A DNA stretch of 11,018 nt, taken from Dichomitus squalens LYAD-421 SS1. Lineage: Eukaryota > Basidiomycota > Agaricomycetes > Polyporales > Polyporaceae. The DNA lies in the NCBI RefSeq assembly GCF_000275845.1, contig NW_006766970.1, forward strand, positions 55,879 to 66,896. Reading direction: 5' to 3'. Under the pieces are notes generated by a model that was not told the origin of the DNA, did not search any database, and saw only the letters and a program-made list of their open reading frames with translations. Of the stretch, positions 1 through 7,890 are shown in pieces. Numbering within the stretch: position 1 is the first letter of the stretch; each line of letters begins with the position of its first letter. The position numbers and the translations under genes are program-made.

Positions 1-74
1 GCACTGCTTCTCTGTGCGACTGTGCATCCTGGGAATGTACTGTATAGTACTACGTAGCCACAGATGTACAGTAG

Positions 75-130
75 TATATATAGGGGACCTCTGTACCCCC
101 AATCTACAGTTCAGTTCACTCGAACATCTC
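75..130 (+). promoter_or_regulatory. Candidate core promoter (TATA box and start region)
   Basis: A perfect TATATATA lies at 75-82. About 30-45 nt downstream comes a CAGTTCAGTTCACTC stretch that fits a transcription start zone, followed by a CT- and CA-rich leader up to about 175. There the sequence CTAGGTGAGT resembles an exon end with a 5' splice donor. This arrangement is usual for strongly expressed genes of filamentous fungi, yet no recognisable coding sequence follows. It could serve a non-coding RNA, a short unrecognised protein (a 48-codon frame starts at the ATG at 241), or be a relic. Confidence 0.45.
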
Positions 131-537
131 CTCTCATCGCTCTAACAAGCCTCTTACAACCAACAACCCTTCTAGGTGAGTTGCAGGCTATCCGCTGTCG
201 TTGCCACCCGTGGGAGAGGCCTTCGCCCCCCGGGTTCAACATGGGAGGATTACCCACTTCACTCTACATGTCTAGATCATCATTCACTGGCACTGGCACA
301 CTTGAGCATTATACCTTTTGGTGTGTGGGGCTTTGCACACATATTAACCCGACTCTGTCCATTTTTTGGGGAGGAAGACTGAAGTAATAGACATTTGCTT
401 CCATTTCACGCATGTATATGTGTAATACTGCAGAGACTGTGATGCTCGCTCTATGGCGTTCATCGCATGCAACATCTTGCCGTATCTGGAATGTGAGCTT
501 GCAAGTCAAGCCGTGGCTGGGGCCTGGCCAGGGACTC

Positions 538-610
538 GGCTTAGCTTGCTCCGGCTTGATGATCCAGCTCGATCCAGCGCGTCAGCTTGGCTTAGCTTAG
601 CTGGCTTGGC
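538..610. repeat. Low-complexity patch of GGCTTAGCTT and GATCCAGC words
   Basis: The word GGCTTAGCTT occurs at 538-547 and again at 589-598, where the TTAGC unit is repeated at once, and it is followed by CTGGCTTGGC. Between them GATCCAGC occurs at 561-568 and at 571-578. The pattern is an irregular, decayed minisatellite-like patch rather than a clean tandem array. No function is evident. Confidence 0.5.
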
Positions 611-712
611 GGCAACACTATGTACAGTACCCATCCAAACCTCCCACACTTTCACAATTCCGATGTGACATCTCCTTTCCCTCTCCGAGTCCGCCTGCAT
701 TCCCTTCAAGGC

Positions 713-738
713 ATTTTAAAAGGGGTCTCTTCAAGAGA
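713..738 (+). promoter_or_regulatory. TATA-like element followed by a 13-bp palindrome
   Basis: TTTTAAAAGGGG (about 714-725) resembles a TATA variant. Immediately after it, TCTCTT-C-AAGAGA at 726-738 is a perfect 6-bp inverted repeat around one base, suitable for a dimeric regulator or simply chance. It lies about 370 bp upstream of the first coding-like codons of the kinase-like locus, so it may be that gene's promoter. Confidence 0.3.
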
Positions 739-1096
739 GGTTCCAACACATTCCAGGACGGCGAACAGCCGCATGATACCCTGCTGATCACGGTGAAGTG
801 ATCCGGTCATACAGTAATACGAGGTCTATCAGGGAGGCTTATCGTGTCTGTGATCGTTCTCATCCCTAGTCGACCCCGGGGGTCATAATTCGTGGTCGAA
901 AGGCTTCCTGCGAACCGGTGTGTGCGCTGTTGTGTTGCCACGGTCTTTGGTGTGCAAGTGATGAATGCGACAACGTCGAGAAGATACTACTTGTCAGTGG
1001 ATGTGAGACTTACGCACATAGCCTCGCTCATCTGCATATCCACGCGCGTGTCCGAACCATCCTCGAAGAACGTTGCTCACACATCTGCCGTCGCAG

Positions 1097-1476
1097 GTTC
1101 TGACGCCGAAGGTGCTGACGGCGGACGAGCGGCTGCGGACGAAGCAATTCATGCTTGAGTCGCAGCTCTTAGACGTGCGCGAAGTGGTGGTGAAGAAGGA
1201 TGGTGAGCCGACATGCTCAAAGCTGAGCTGGAGGCGCAGTGGGACGACACGGAGGCGATGATACCTATGTGCAGCTCAATTTACCGCACTCTGCCAGAAA
1301 CATAGTTTGCGCTCGACCGTGCGACGCGTGTCGAAGCCTGCCTCCGCGAGTGCGAAGCTGAGCTGCATGAACCACACAGGAAACCGACTGGGGACGAGAA
1401 TGGTGCGGACCTTGTGGAGGGCGAGATTGTGGAGATGAAGCGCGAGCCTCGTCGTCGCTGCTGCCGTCTATGGAAG
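1097..1476 (+). pseudogene. Broken N-terminal coiled-coil part of the kinase-like gene
   Basis: Charged, heptad-like sequence is spread over two frames. One frame (about 1097-1207) gives ADERLRTKQFMLESQLLD and a further lysine-rich turn. A second frame takes over near 1210 with MLKAELEAQWDDTEAM, meets an in-frame TAG at 1303-1305, continues with FALDRATRVEACLRECEAEL, and then ends in an acidic stretch. The kinase-like frame that follows is again a different frame. The material reads as one Leu/Glu/Arg-rich coiled coil interrupted by a shift near 1205-1213, a stop at 1303, and a compensating shift near 1436-1450. No GT-AG pair of reasonable size that I tried repairs all three, so I call it degraded. 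Sequencing errors or unseen introns are the alternatives. Confidence 0.55.
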
Positions 1477-2242
1477 TGAACCCAGCTCCGAAGTCGTGGG
1501 ATGCGTCCCCCTCCATGTGCACGATACCAAGCTCGCCGAACTTGAGGCCGGAGACCGTCTTCTTGCCGCTCTACGCATCGCCGTTCATACACTCCGCGAA
1601 CGGTACCCAGACATAGCGAACAGCCGTCGCTCGCTTGCTCATTTCCCCTTCCGCGAGTTTTACGTCGACGACCGTGGCGTCCGCCATGAATTCACGTATC
1701 TCACCGCTATCGACGAGAAGAGAGTTTTCCGGGTGGAGACCCTCGATACCGAGACGTCGAGGCTGGTCGTCAAGTTCAGCAGGCAGTATTCAGAGGCTGC
1801 CCACCGCGCCGCGCACGCCCTCGGCCTCGCGCCCGCGCTGCACGCCGTGAATAAGGTCTACGACTGGTACATGATCGTGATGGAGGACATGCCCACAGGC
1901 TACACCACTATGTGGGATCTGAAGCGGGAGTCCTCCTCTGCTGCCATGTCGCTGGAGGGCGCTCAGGACACGATCAAAACGAAGCTGGCTGAGCTACACC
2001 GTGGCGGGTTCGTCCACGGCGACGTGCGCGACCTCAACGTGCTCGTGCGCGATAAGAGCACCGCAACAATTGGCCCAGATGTCTTGCTCGTCGATTGGGA
2101 CTGGGCGGGGGTCAAGGCGGAGGCGAGATACCCTTGCAACGTGAACCAGGAAATCGCGCGTCCCAAAGGTGCTACAAGCGGGGATTCGATTACGGAGGAG
2201 CACGATATGTGGATGGCCGGCCGTCTGATTCAACGGGTGTAG
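1439..2242 (+). CDS. Kinase-like (APH/FunK1-type) C-terminal domain, probably part of a broken gene
   Basis: This open frame runs from just after a TGA (1436) to the TAG at 2240-2242. Counting from the GTG at 1496, there are 248 residues. VVKFSRQYS carries a candidate ATP-binding lysine (about residue 93). HGDVRDLNV (residues 174-182) matches the catalytic loop with Asp176 and Asn181. VDWDWAG (199-205) has DWD in place of the metal-binding DFG. A classical glycine-rich loop is not evident, as is common in the fungal kinase-like group related to aminoglycoside phosphotransferases and FunK1. No ATG lies in frame before the conserved region, so the protein needs an upstream exon, and the region upstream is disrupted. 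The C-terminus (ITEEHDMWMAGRLI) looks complete. The substrate is unknown. It could be a recent pseudogene or a functional gene with sequencing errors. Convergent with the F-box gene. Confidence 0.7.
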   Translation, partial: SASLVVAAAVYGSEPSSEVVGCVPLHVHDTKLAELEAGDRLLAALRIAVHTLRERYPDIANSRRSLAHFPFREFYVDDRGVRHEFTYLTAIDEKRVFRVETLDTETSRLVVKFSRQYSEAAHRAAHALGLAPALHAVNKVYDWYMIVMEDMPTGYTTMWDLKRESSSAAMSLEGAQDTIKTKLAELHRGGFVHGDVRDLNVLVRDKSTATIGPDVLLVDWDWAGVKAEARYPCNVNQEIARPKGATSGDSITEEHDMWMAGRLIQRV

Positions 2243-2864
2243 AAGACATCCGCTTGATAGGGCAGGACCGCAGGTATTATGGCACACGGTTCGACGTACA
2301 ACACGACACATCTGGTCGCTGAATTGGTGTTTGACGTAGTTTCAATATAGTAAGACGGTACATGACGAACTTCGCCATACGTGAGCTCTTGGTGGAGCTT
2401 CTTTTTAACCATGTGGATTGAATATATGCGCCATGATGGGCTGGGGTCACAGGGCGTCCGGATTAGGGAACGCAAGTTATTCACCATGTCAAGATGACCT
2501 ATGCGCATATGGAGCTGAGCTTCTCCTGAGGAACATGTAACCAACAATCATATTGTGATGGACGAAGGTCGCTTCGTCGAAACCAGTCGACAATACGTAC
2601 AGAAAACCACAACTCTGTTCGATCGATACTATTCATGTACGACTCCACTGCGGGGACTTTGGACCACCAACGCGTCACCCCTTGCACCACTGTGGCCATG
2701 TATTGACTTTTGGCTGCACATAGCGATGGCAAGCTGTGCTCATGTGGGCAAATCCGCCTTCTGTCACTTCCGAGTCGTTCGATCTGACGAACTCGTATAA
2801 GACAGTAGGCCGCATTGCAAGAGCTTCTGTTGACTCGCATGCCCACCCGAGGCCACCCACGCCT
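2243..2864. other. Convergent intergenic region, no gene seen
   Basis: About 620 bp lie between the stop codons of the kinase-like gene and the F-box gene, which point at each other. The open frames here are short and low in coding character. The longest on the minus strand overlaps the F-box 3' end and shows no domain I recognise. The region most likely holds the two 3' UTRs. Confidence 0.5.
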
Positions 2865-5222
2865 TCAAAACGTCAAAATGCGATACTTCCGCACATCTTC
2901 GTCCTGTTCGAACAAACCGCATGTGAGTGCCGACTGAGGCAAGACGCACCGTCCTAGAGTTGACCACACTCACGTCCGAAACCACAACAAACGCGTCCTC
3001 CGCCAACATCACCGCCTCGAACTGCCGTTCCTCATCCAAAGTCCCGTCCGACGACTCCTCGTCTCCAAACGGCAACGACGGCAGCATCCGCAGCCAATAC
3101 CCCAGCCCCGTCGCCACCTCCTCCTTGAACACCCGCCCTGGCCGGAACGCCGTCATCTCTGTCATCTTCACGCCCCCGGCGTCCCACGCCCCGTCCGCAG
3201 CCGCCTCTGCCGAGTCCCCCAGCCCGAAACACCCCCCGCCCTTCAGACGTGCCCGGCGGATCGCGAGCTGGTTAAAGTCGAGCGTGAGCACCACCTTGCG
3301 CGAGCCACGCCACCGAAGGAGCCCGAACGTCGTCCCGTACACGTAACACACCCACACCCTCGTGTGCGTCTCGGGCGCGAGGAGCAGGCGCGAGCCCTGC
3401 GGGCCCCACTCTGTCCACCCGACGTCCCCGCCGCCCGTCTCTGCTCCCTCCCGCTCGACTCTCGCCACACGAGAGAGGAAGGTGGAGGTGAGGACGAGGG
3501 AGAAGATCCCGAACCGCGTCGGGCCCTCGTAGAGCTGCAGCGTGATCACCAACAGCCGGTCCTCGCGCGAGACGGAGAACGGCACGCCCAGGCTCGGGCT
3601 CGGCTGCCAATTTGGCGCGGGGTCCGAGCGGATCGAGATGTCCGTAACGATGAATGTGTCCCCGAGGCGCGGGTAGCGGAACGCGCAGACGTACTTGAGG
3701 TCCGTCGAGCATGTCGGCGCCGGGCTGCTCTCGCAGGGCGCAGGCGGATACGGGACCGGGTTCGCGTCAACGTCGACGACGATGAGGTAGGGGTCGTTGG
3801 GGCCTCGGATATTGTTGTCTTCGGTGAGCTCTAGCTCGGGAAGAATCGCGATCAGGATGTGGCGCGTACTCAGGAACGCGAACGAGGGCAGATCGGGTCC
3901 GGCCGTACACTAGTGGAGATCGGCGGTCAAAGGCTTGTGCAACATGAATGCAATGCAGCATACCAAGCGGAGTGCGCCCGTCTTCCAGTTGAAGATGACA
4001 AGTTTGTATATGAGCTCGTCCAGACCCGAGATCAGCAGGCCGAGGTTGTCCTCCGACGTCTGGATCGTGTACGTGCAGCGGCCTTCAGGGAGGCAGGGTG
4101 TGAGTATGCCGGTCTTCGATGCAGCTGGGTGTGGCGCCCCCGTCGAAAGCGATCTCAAATGCACGCGACATGTCACTTCAGACCTTCAGATGTCAAAGTC
4201 AATCGATACAGTCCTCGCAAAACTAATAGGAACGTAGGTTTCTGCGCCCGCGCGATCTGACCGCGACCGCGACCGCGACCGCAAGGGCCGGGATAGAAAC
4301 CAAAACTCGCGCATGACGCGGCCGTGGTCGCCGTAGCCGTCGTCCGATGTGCCCAGGATGAAACTGACTACAAGAGGCGAACTCCTGCACAATCCTCGAT
4401 CGCTGTATTGACGCCATGCTAGCGAGATCTTCAACATCTGCTGTGATTATTGTTCGGTGACCTCCATATTATTGAAACGGTGGGATCATAACTGTCTCAG
4501 GTGGGGGCGGGCTCGGCACACTTCCAGCCGAGAAAACCTGCTTGTACACGCGATCGCGAACAAAACAGGCTTTCTCGGCAAAGCTCGCCTTCGGGTAGTT
4601 CGAGACCGCGCGGGCGACCTAGCGCAGAAATCCACGTCAATAAAACCGAATGGAGCTCACCCATCTGGTTCCGAACAATGTTCGAGAACGATCAACAAAT
4701 CCTGCGCAGAGTCCATCCCAAAGTCCCGGATTTTACAGCCCACGTCCTGGATCGTCCACTCCTTCCCCTTGATTCCTCGGATCGCGGAGGGTAGCTGCTT
4801 GAAGTGCAGCGTCCTCTCACCCTCTGCCTGGGCGAGGACGTTTCCGTACAGCTCCCACACGCCACCGCGGCGCATTGGGACCTCCTCTTTCGCCGTCCAT
4901 GCCAGCTTTGTCCATGCGTCTTGGCGTCTGCGGAGGATGGAGAGGCGTTCGGCGGGGGTGAGGGCGCTGGGCGGGCCGTCTTGCATGCCTGCTGCGGCGA
5001 GCTCGACTTTGTAGTGCGCACGGACGTCTCCGTCGATGACAGACTTGAAGAGGGAGCACACCTGTATTCGGGGGCATGCGTGTGATGTACACCGGTGTTA
5101 GGAGCGATGGAGGAAGCAGGAAGCGCAAAGTCAATCACCTGGCGGCAGCGGAGGAGATCGCGGAAGCCGAGGTCGAGCAGGATGGTGGCCAATAGTTCGG
5201 GAGGTAGAGACACGAACTGCAT
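2865..5222 (-). CDS. F-box domain protein (five exons, 559 residues)
   Basis: Exons on the minus strand are 5222-5139, 5061-4661, 4183-3964, 3909-2974 and 2903-2865. All junctions keep frame, with donors GTGATT, GTGAGC, GTATGC and GTGAGT. The N-terminal F-box (about residues 5-45) begins SLPPELLATILLDL and continues over the first junction as RCRQVCSLFKSVI. In this family that motif binds Skp1 and recruits substrates to an SCF ubiquitin ligase. The rest is a beta-rich region with repeated short motifs (CRVHLRSLSTG, VIFNWKTGALRL, RHILIAIL), seen in many agaricomycete F-box proteins and likely a substrate-binding fold, although the substrate is unknown. The last exon encodes only DEDVRKYRILTF and a stop, replacing the unspliced read-through tail to 2764. 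The start at 5222 was chosen because MQFVSLPPELL matches the usual family start. The 477-nt second intron is unusually long. Confidence 0.85.
4184..4660 (-). other. Unusually long intron 2 of the F-box gene
   Basis: The donor GTGAGC follows the codons for EHCSEPDG. The only acceptor that restores the downstream frame is the AAG at 4186-4184, since a TGA in that frame lies directly upstream at 4188-4186. Splicing gives EPDGSEVTCRVHLRSL, a smooth join. The intron is 477 nt, against 77, 54 and 70 nt for the other three. A short open piece follows a TAG acceptor-like site 42 nt into the intron, so an extra exon cannot be fully excluded. Confidence 0.55.
4259..4282. repeat. (GACCGC)4 hexanucleotide repeat
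   Basis: Four perfect head-to-tail copies of GACCGC lie inside the long F-box intron. It is a simple-sequence repeat. On the minus strand it would read as alternating Arg-Ser if translated, but no exon is supported there. Confidence 0.85.
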
Positions 5223-5658
5223 GGTCGCCGTTGCACAAGATGTGGCCCAACAAGCAAGATATGTCCGCGGGCCAAGCAAGAGAGCAATGAGAGCAACAAA
5301 CGGAGAAAGAGCCTATGACGCCACTCAAAGTCGACCGACAACAAGCATTTCCCCGGGCGTTCCAGGACCAGATCTGAGATCGTTCAGGACCGTCTCGTAC
5401 AGCGAGCACACACCGGACTCCGGCTTGCTCACTGTCACTGGCATATCGAGTCTCTCTCCGTACTCATCGCCGTCGTCGGCCATCCTCTGTTGTGCTCCTG
5501 CAAGCGTCTCGACTGGGTATCCGGCCTCAGAGCTCGAATCCCGTCGACAGGCTCCCGAGCTCCACGGTGACGACTACCACGACCTCCGAGCGGACTGTCG
5601 AGTCGAGCGGACACTCTTTCCTCAGCCTCTGCGCGCACTCTCTTCCCATCTCCCAAAA
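5223..5658. promoter_or_regulatory. Shared divergent promoter region, F-box gene and RCF1
   Basis: These 436 bp separate the two divergent start codons. The stretch near 5440-5500 and the part just before 5659 are pyrimidine-rich on the plus strand, as is common for fungal start regions. I see no canonical TATA box. The RCF1 reading frame stays open across the whole interval, which may be chance at this GC content. Confidence 0.4.
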
Positions 5659-6253
5659 ATGAGCACAGAGCCTGTTGAACTCCTCCTCGATGCGAACGGC
5701 AACCCTATCGAGACATGGGGAGGCAAGTTCGAGCGCAAGTTCAAAGAGAACCCGTTCGTCCCAGTCCGTACGTCGCACACTCCGACCCTCGTCCTCCTAT
5801 CGCTCACATAGCCTCCCGCTTCTGGCACGCACTCTCTACGACTGCCCTCGCTGCGACTGCACGCGCATACACGCAGTCGCGGGCCTGACGACGGCCTCGC
5901 TCATTGTCGCCGCAAGCAAGCTCCGCCGGCGCGACAGCGTCTCGCTCAACCACTGGCTCCGCGTGCGCGTCGTCATGCAGGGCCTCACCGTCGTCGCCGT
6001 CGTCGGCGGGTCTTGGTGGTACGGCCAGATGAAGCACCAGAAGGAGGCCGCCGCCAAGATATCGGCCGTCGACCAGGACCAGCTGATCGAGCGCGCGGCG
6101 TTTGAGAAGCGGTTGCGTGCAGCGGAGGAGATGGACCGTTTGGAGAAGGAGGAGGAGGCGGTGCTTGCGAAGCAGCGGAGTGGGGGAGGCGGGGGGAGCA
6201 CGGGGTGGTTAGGCGGGTGGTGGGGGAGCGGGAAGGGGTCGGCGTCGAAGTGA
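5659..6253 (+). CDS. RCF1: Respiratory supercomplex factor 1, HIG1 domain protein
   Basis: Exons are 5659-5767 and 5877-6253. The 109-nt intron has a GTACGT donor and a CGCAG acceptor, and the join gives NPFVPVLAGLTTASL. The 161-residue product has the HIG1 domain at about residues 24-90: KENPFVPV, a first membrane helix (36-51), a basic loop KLRRRD, the signature N-x3-R-x-R-x3-Q (residues 61-71, a variant of the Q/I-x3-R/H-x-R-x3-Q motif), and a second helix after QGLT (72-86). A charged coiled-coil tail and a Gly/Trp-rich C-terminus follow. Rcf1 sits in the mitochondrial inner membrane and supports cytochrome c oxidase assembly and complex III-IV supercomplexes. Length fits the family. The ATG at 5659 (AAAAATGAG) places the conserved region near the N-terminus, although the frame is open further upstream. 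Read-through into the intron ends at the TAG at 5809-5811. Confidence 0.9.
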
Positions 6254-6535
6254 GCAAGCGGTCTCGCGTTACGAGTCGAGTTCGCAGGTTGGATTGGTAT
6301 GTCGCTGTGAAGTTTACGGATGTGCTACACTCTCCACTCTGATTCATATATCGTACAACATCGAGCGCATGATTCATCACCTCGTCTCCAGGCCTCAACA
6401 GTCCCTCGAAGTGCCCTCCAGCGAGCGCTACGCTTTCATGCGCAATCTTGTTCGCCTGTCGCGACCGCAAGTGTCGGACGATAAGCATCTTGGTCTGCTC
6501 TTGCGTCACGAAAAATTCCGACGCCTTACGTCGGA

Positions 6536-6957
6536 CTAGCCTCCATGCAATGTCGAGATGAAGACGATCTCGTCGTTGTTCTTCAACTGATAGTCACCCT
6601 CTCCCTCAAGTTCCCAATCCGTATCATTGATGAGGACCAGCACACCCGGCCGCCTGAAATGCGTTCTTGAGCATGGACCGCCTCGAAACAGATGAAGCCA
6701 AGGCTCACTTACACCGTCCCGTGCTCCATGAACAGCTCCTCGCGCTCCTTCAGTAGGTTGTCCCGCAGCCAATACAGGAGGTAGGTCACATCCGCCGGCT
6801 TCTTTTGAGACTCCTGCTCGTCCGGTGACGATGGCCCAGCCGAACTGGGAGCGGAGACGTGCACGAGTGCGGGGATCTCGATGCGATGTGACCGCTGATT
6901 TGAGAACAGCAGCTCAAGACCACCCCCGAACTCGATTCTCAGAGATAACGTCGACAT
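6536..6957 (-). CDS. URM1: Ubiquitin-related modifier 1, sulfur carrier
   Basis: Exons are 6957-6713 and 6653-6536, joined through a 59-nt intron with a GTAAGT donor and a TTTCAG acceptor. The 120-residue product starts [14 protein letters not shown], typical of the first beta hairpin of Urm1, and ends with the conserved block [18 protein letters not shown] and STLHGG. The terminal Gly-Gly is the thiocarboxylation site. Uba4 activates it, and it supplies sulfur for 2-thiolation of wobble uridine in cytosolic tRNAs and can be conjugated to proteins under oxidative stress. The usual length is about 99-110 residues; here a Ser/Pro/Glu-rich insertion occupies about residues 35-56 before the helix [13 protein letters not shown]. 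Convergent with RCF1 across 282 bp. Confidence 0.95.
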
Positions 6958-7890
6958 GATGAAGTGAAGCAGTCAGACAAGGATCCTAGCGCGGGACAGG
7001 AAGCATTCTCCGAACCATACGAGGGCGTCTATGGGCGTCCCTCATAAATCTGGAAGCCAGATCCGCATTGCAGATCGCGAGCGCCTCCTAGATTGGATCC
7101 AAACGTTCACGCCTGTCCAACCAGGTTCCGCGCATGGTCGGTCATTCCAGGTACAGAGTAGAAGAATTCACCGCATCCCGGGCGCGTGGTCTTCCGGGCG
7201 CGCTCACAGAGTCTGCAGCCGACTAATCTCCACTCAAGGTTGCTCGACTAACTCATCCGAGTCGTCCATTCCATTCCGGCACAGTCGGAGTCGAGCGCTG
7301 CTCTACCTGTCATGTCAAATTCGACCGGTTGAATAGCACCGGTGCTAGATCTACGAAACACACGGCAGTCACACTCCCGAGTTCTCTGCCAGTCCACTGC
7401 CGCCATCCATGTCTCGTGCTCAATCGCTCGAATCGCGCAGAGTGAGCACAGGCCGCTAGTTCCCGGGGCCTGGCACTAGCACGGCGTGTCAGCCCACCTG
7501 TCGTGTCCTTGGACGTCGGGGTACGTCTTAATATTGGCGAATGGCAACATACGGCGTTCATGGCCTCGTTTATGTTGCCTGCCTCACTCCGACAGAGGGT
7601 ATGCCGACGCCACGCTCCCGGTCCTCGCCTGTTCTCTGCTCGGTTCAGCTGGACGGAAGCCTGTGCTTCCATGCATTCGATACATCGCTACGAGCCTTAC
7701 GCCAAGTATCGCTCCCCTCCTCCCATGTTCTGACATCGCCCAGGCGCCAGGAACTTGCCCTCTACGTAAGGGTTGTCACGGCGGGCCGAGGGGCGACCCC
7801 TACATAAAGCGCGAACCTGACAAGGGAAGAAACTCGCAGTGCCTCAAGTAACCCCCCCGTCTGCCCCGCACACACCACCTCCCCCCCATC
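6958..7890. promoter_or_regulatory. Divergent intergenic region, URM1 and peroxygenase-like gene
   Basis: About 930 bp separate the two divergent start codons. The longest open frame on each strand (minus 7310-7672, plus 7486-7851) is rich in Arg, Ser and Pro, shows no domain or splice logic I recognise, and I treat it as chance. The right end holds the peroxygenase core promoter. Confidence 0.45.
7801..7890 (+). promoter_or_regulatory. Core promoter and leader of the peroxygenase-like gene
   Basis: TACATAAA at 7801-7808 is a plausible TATA box 83-90 bp upstream of the ATG. A C-rich leader follows (runs of seven C at 7851-7857 and 7881-7887) and ends in CCCATCATG, a favourable start context for a filamentous fungus. 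Confidence 0.5.

Larger units (their letters stand above)
1..1096. other. Intergenic region without a recognisable gene
   Basis: Both strands carry only short, compositionally unremarkable open frames with no motif I recognise. The stretch holds a strong TATA element with a pyrimidine-rich leader (75-175), a low-complexity GGCTT/GATCCAGC patch (538-610), and a second TATA-like element next to a perfect palindrome (713-738). A possible splice acceptor (TCGCAG) near 1092-1097 lies just before the first coding-like residues of the kinase-like locus. An unannotated non-coding transcript or the 5' part of the kinase-like gene could lie here, but the sequence alone does not show it. Confidence 0.5.

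Noticed and set aside
176..260. tRNA-like sequence with GGGTTCAAC near 233-241
   Set aside because: The B-box-like word is there, but no matching T-stem, acceptor stem or anticodon arm can be drawn around it.
2095..2322. Second plus-strand frame overlapping the end of the kinase-like frame
   Set aside because: It starts inside the conserved DWDWAG coding in another frame and is a shadow.
2499..2846. 115-codon minus-strand frame after the F-box 3' end
   Set aside because: No domain and no splice link. The F-box gene ends properly at 2865 by a well-formed intron and a 12-codon last exon, so this frame is most likely 3' UTR or chance.
2927..3346. Long plus-strand frames opposite F-box exon 4 (also 3364-3834)
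   Set aside because: They are Ser/Pro/Arg-rich shadows of the high-GC minus-strand coding frame, which has the real motifs and splice sites.
4186..4437. Minus-strand 83-codon frame with an Arg-Ser run inside the long F-box intron
   Set aside because: The Arg-Ser run is simply the translated GACCGC repeat, and no splice sites link it in frame to both neighbouring exons.
7310..7672. 120-codon minus-strand frame between URM1 and the peroxygenase gene
   Set aside because: Arg/Ser/Ala-rich with no recognisable motif, and opposed by equally long chance frames on the other strand.
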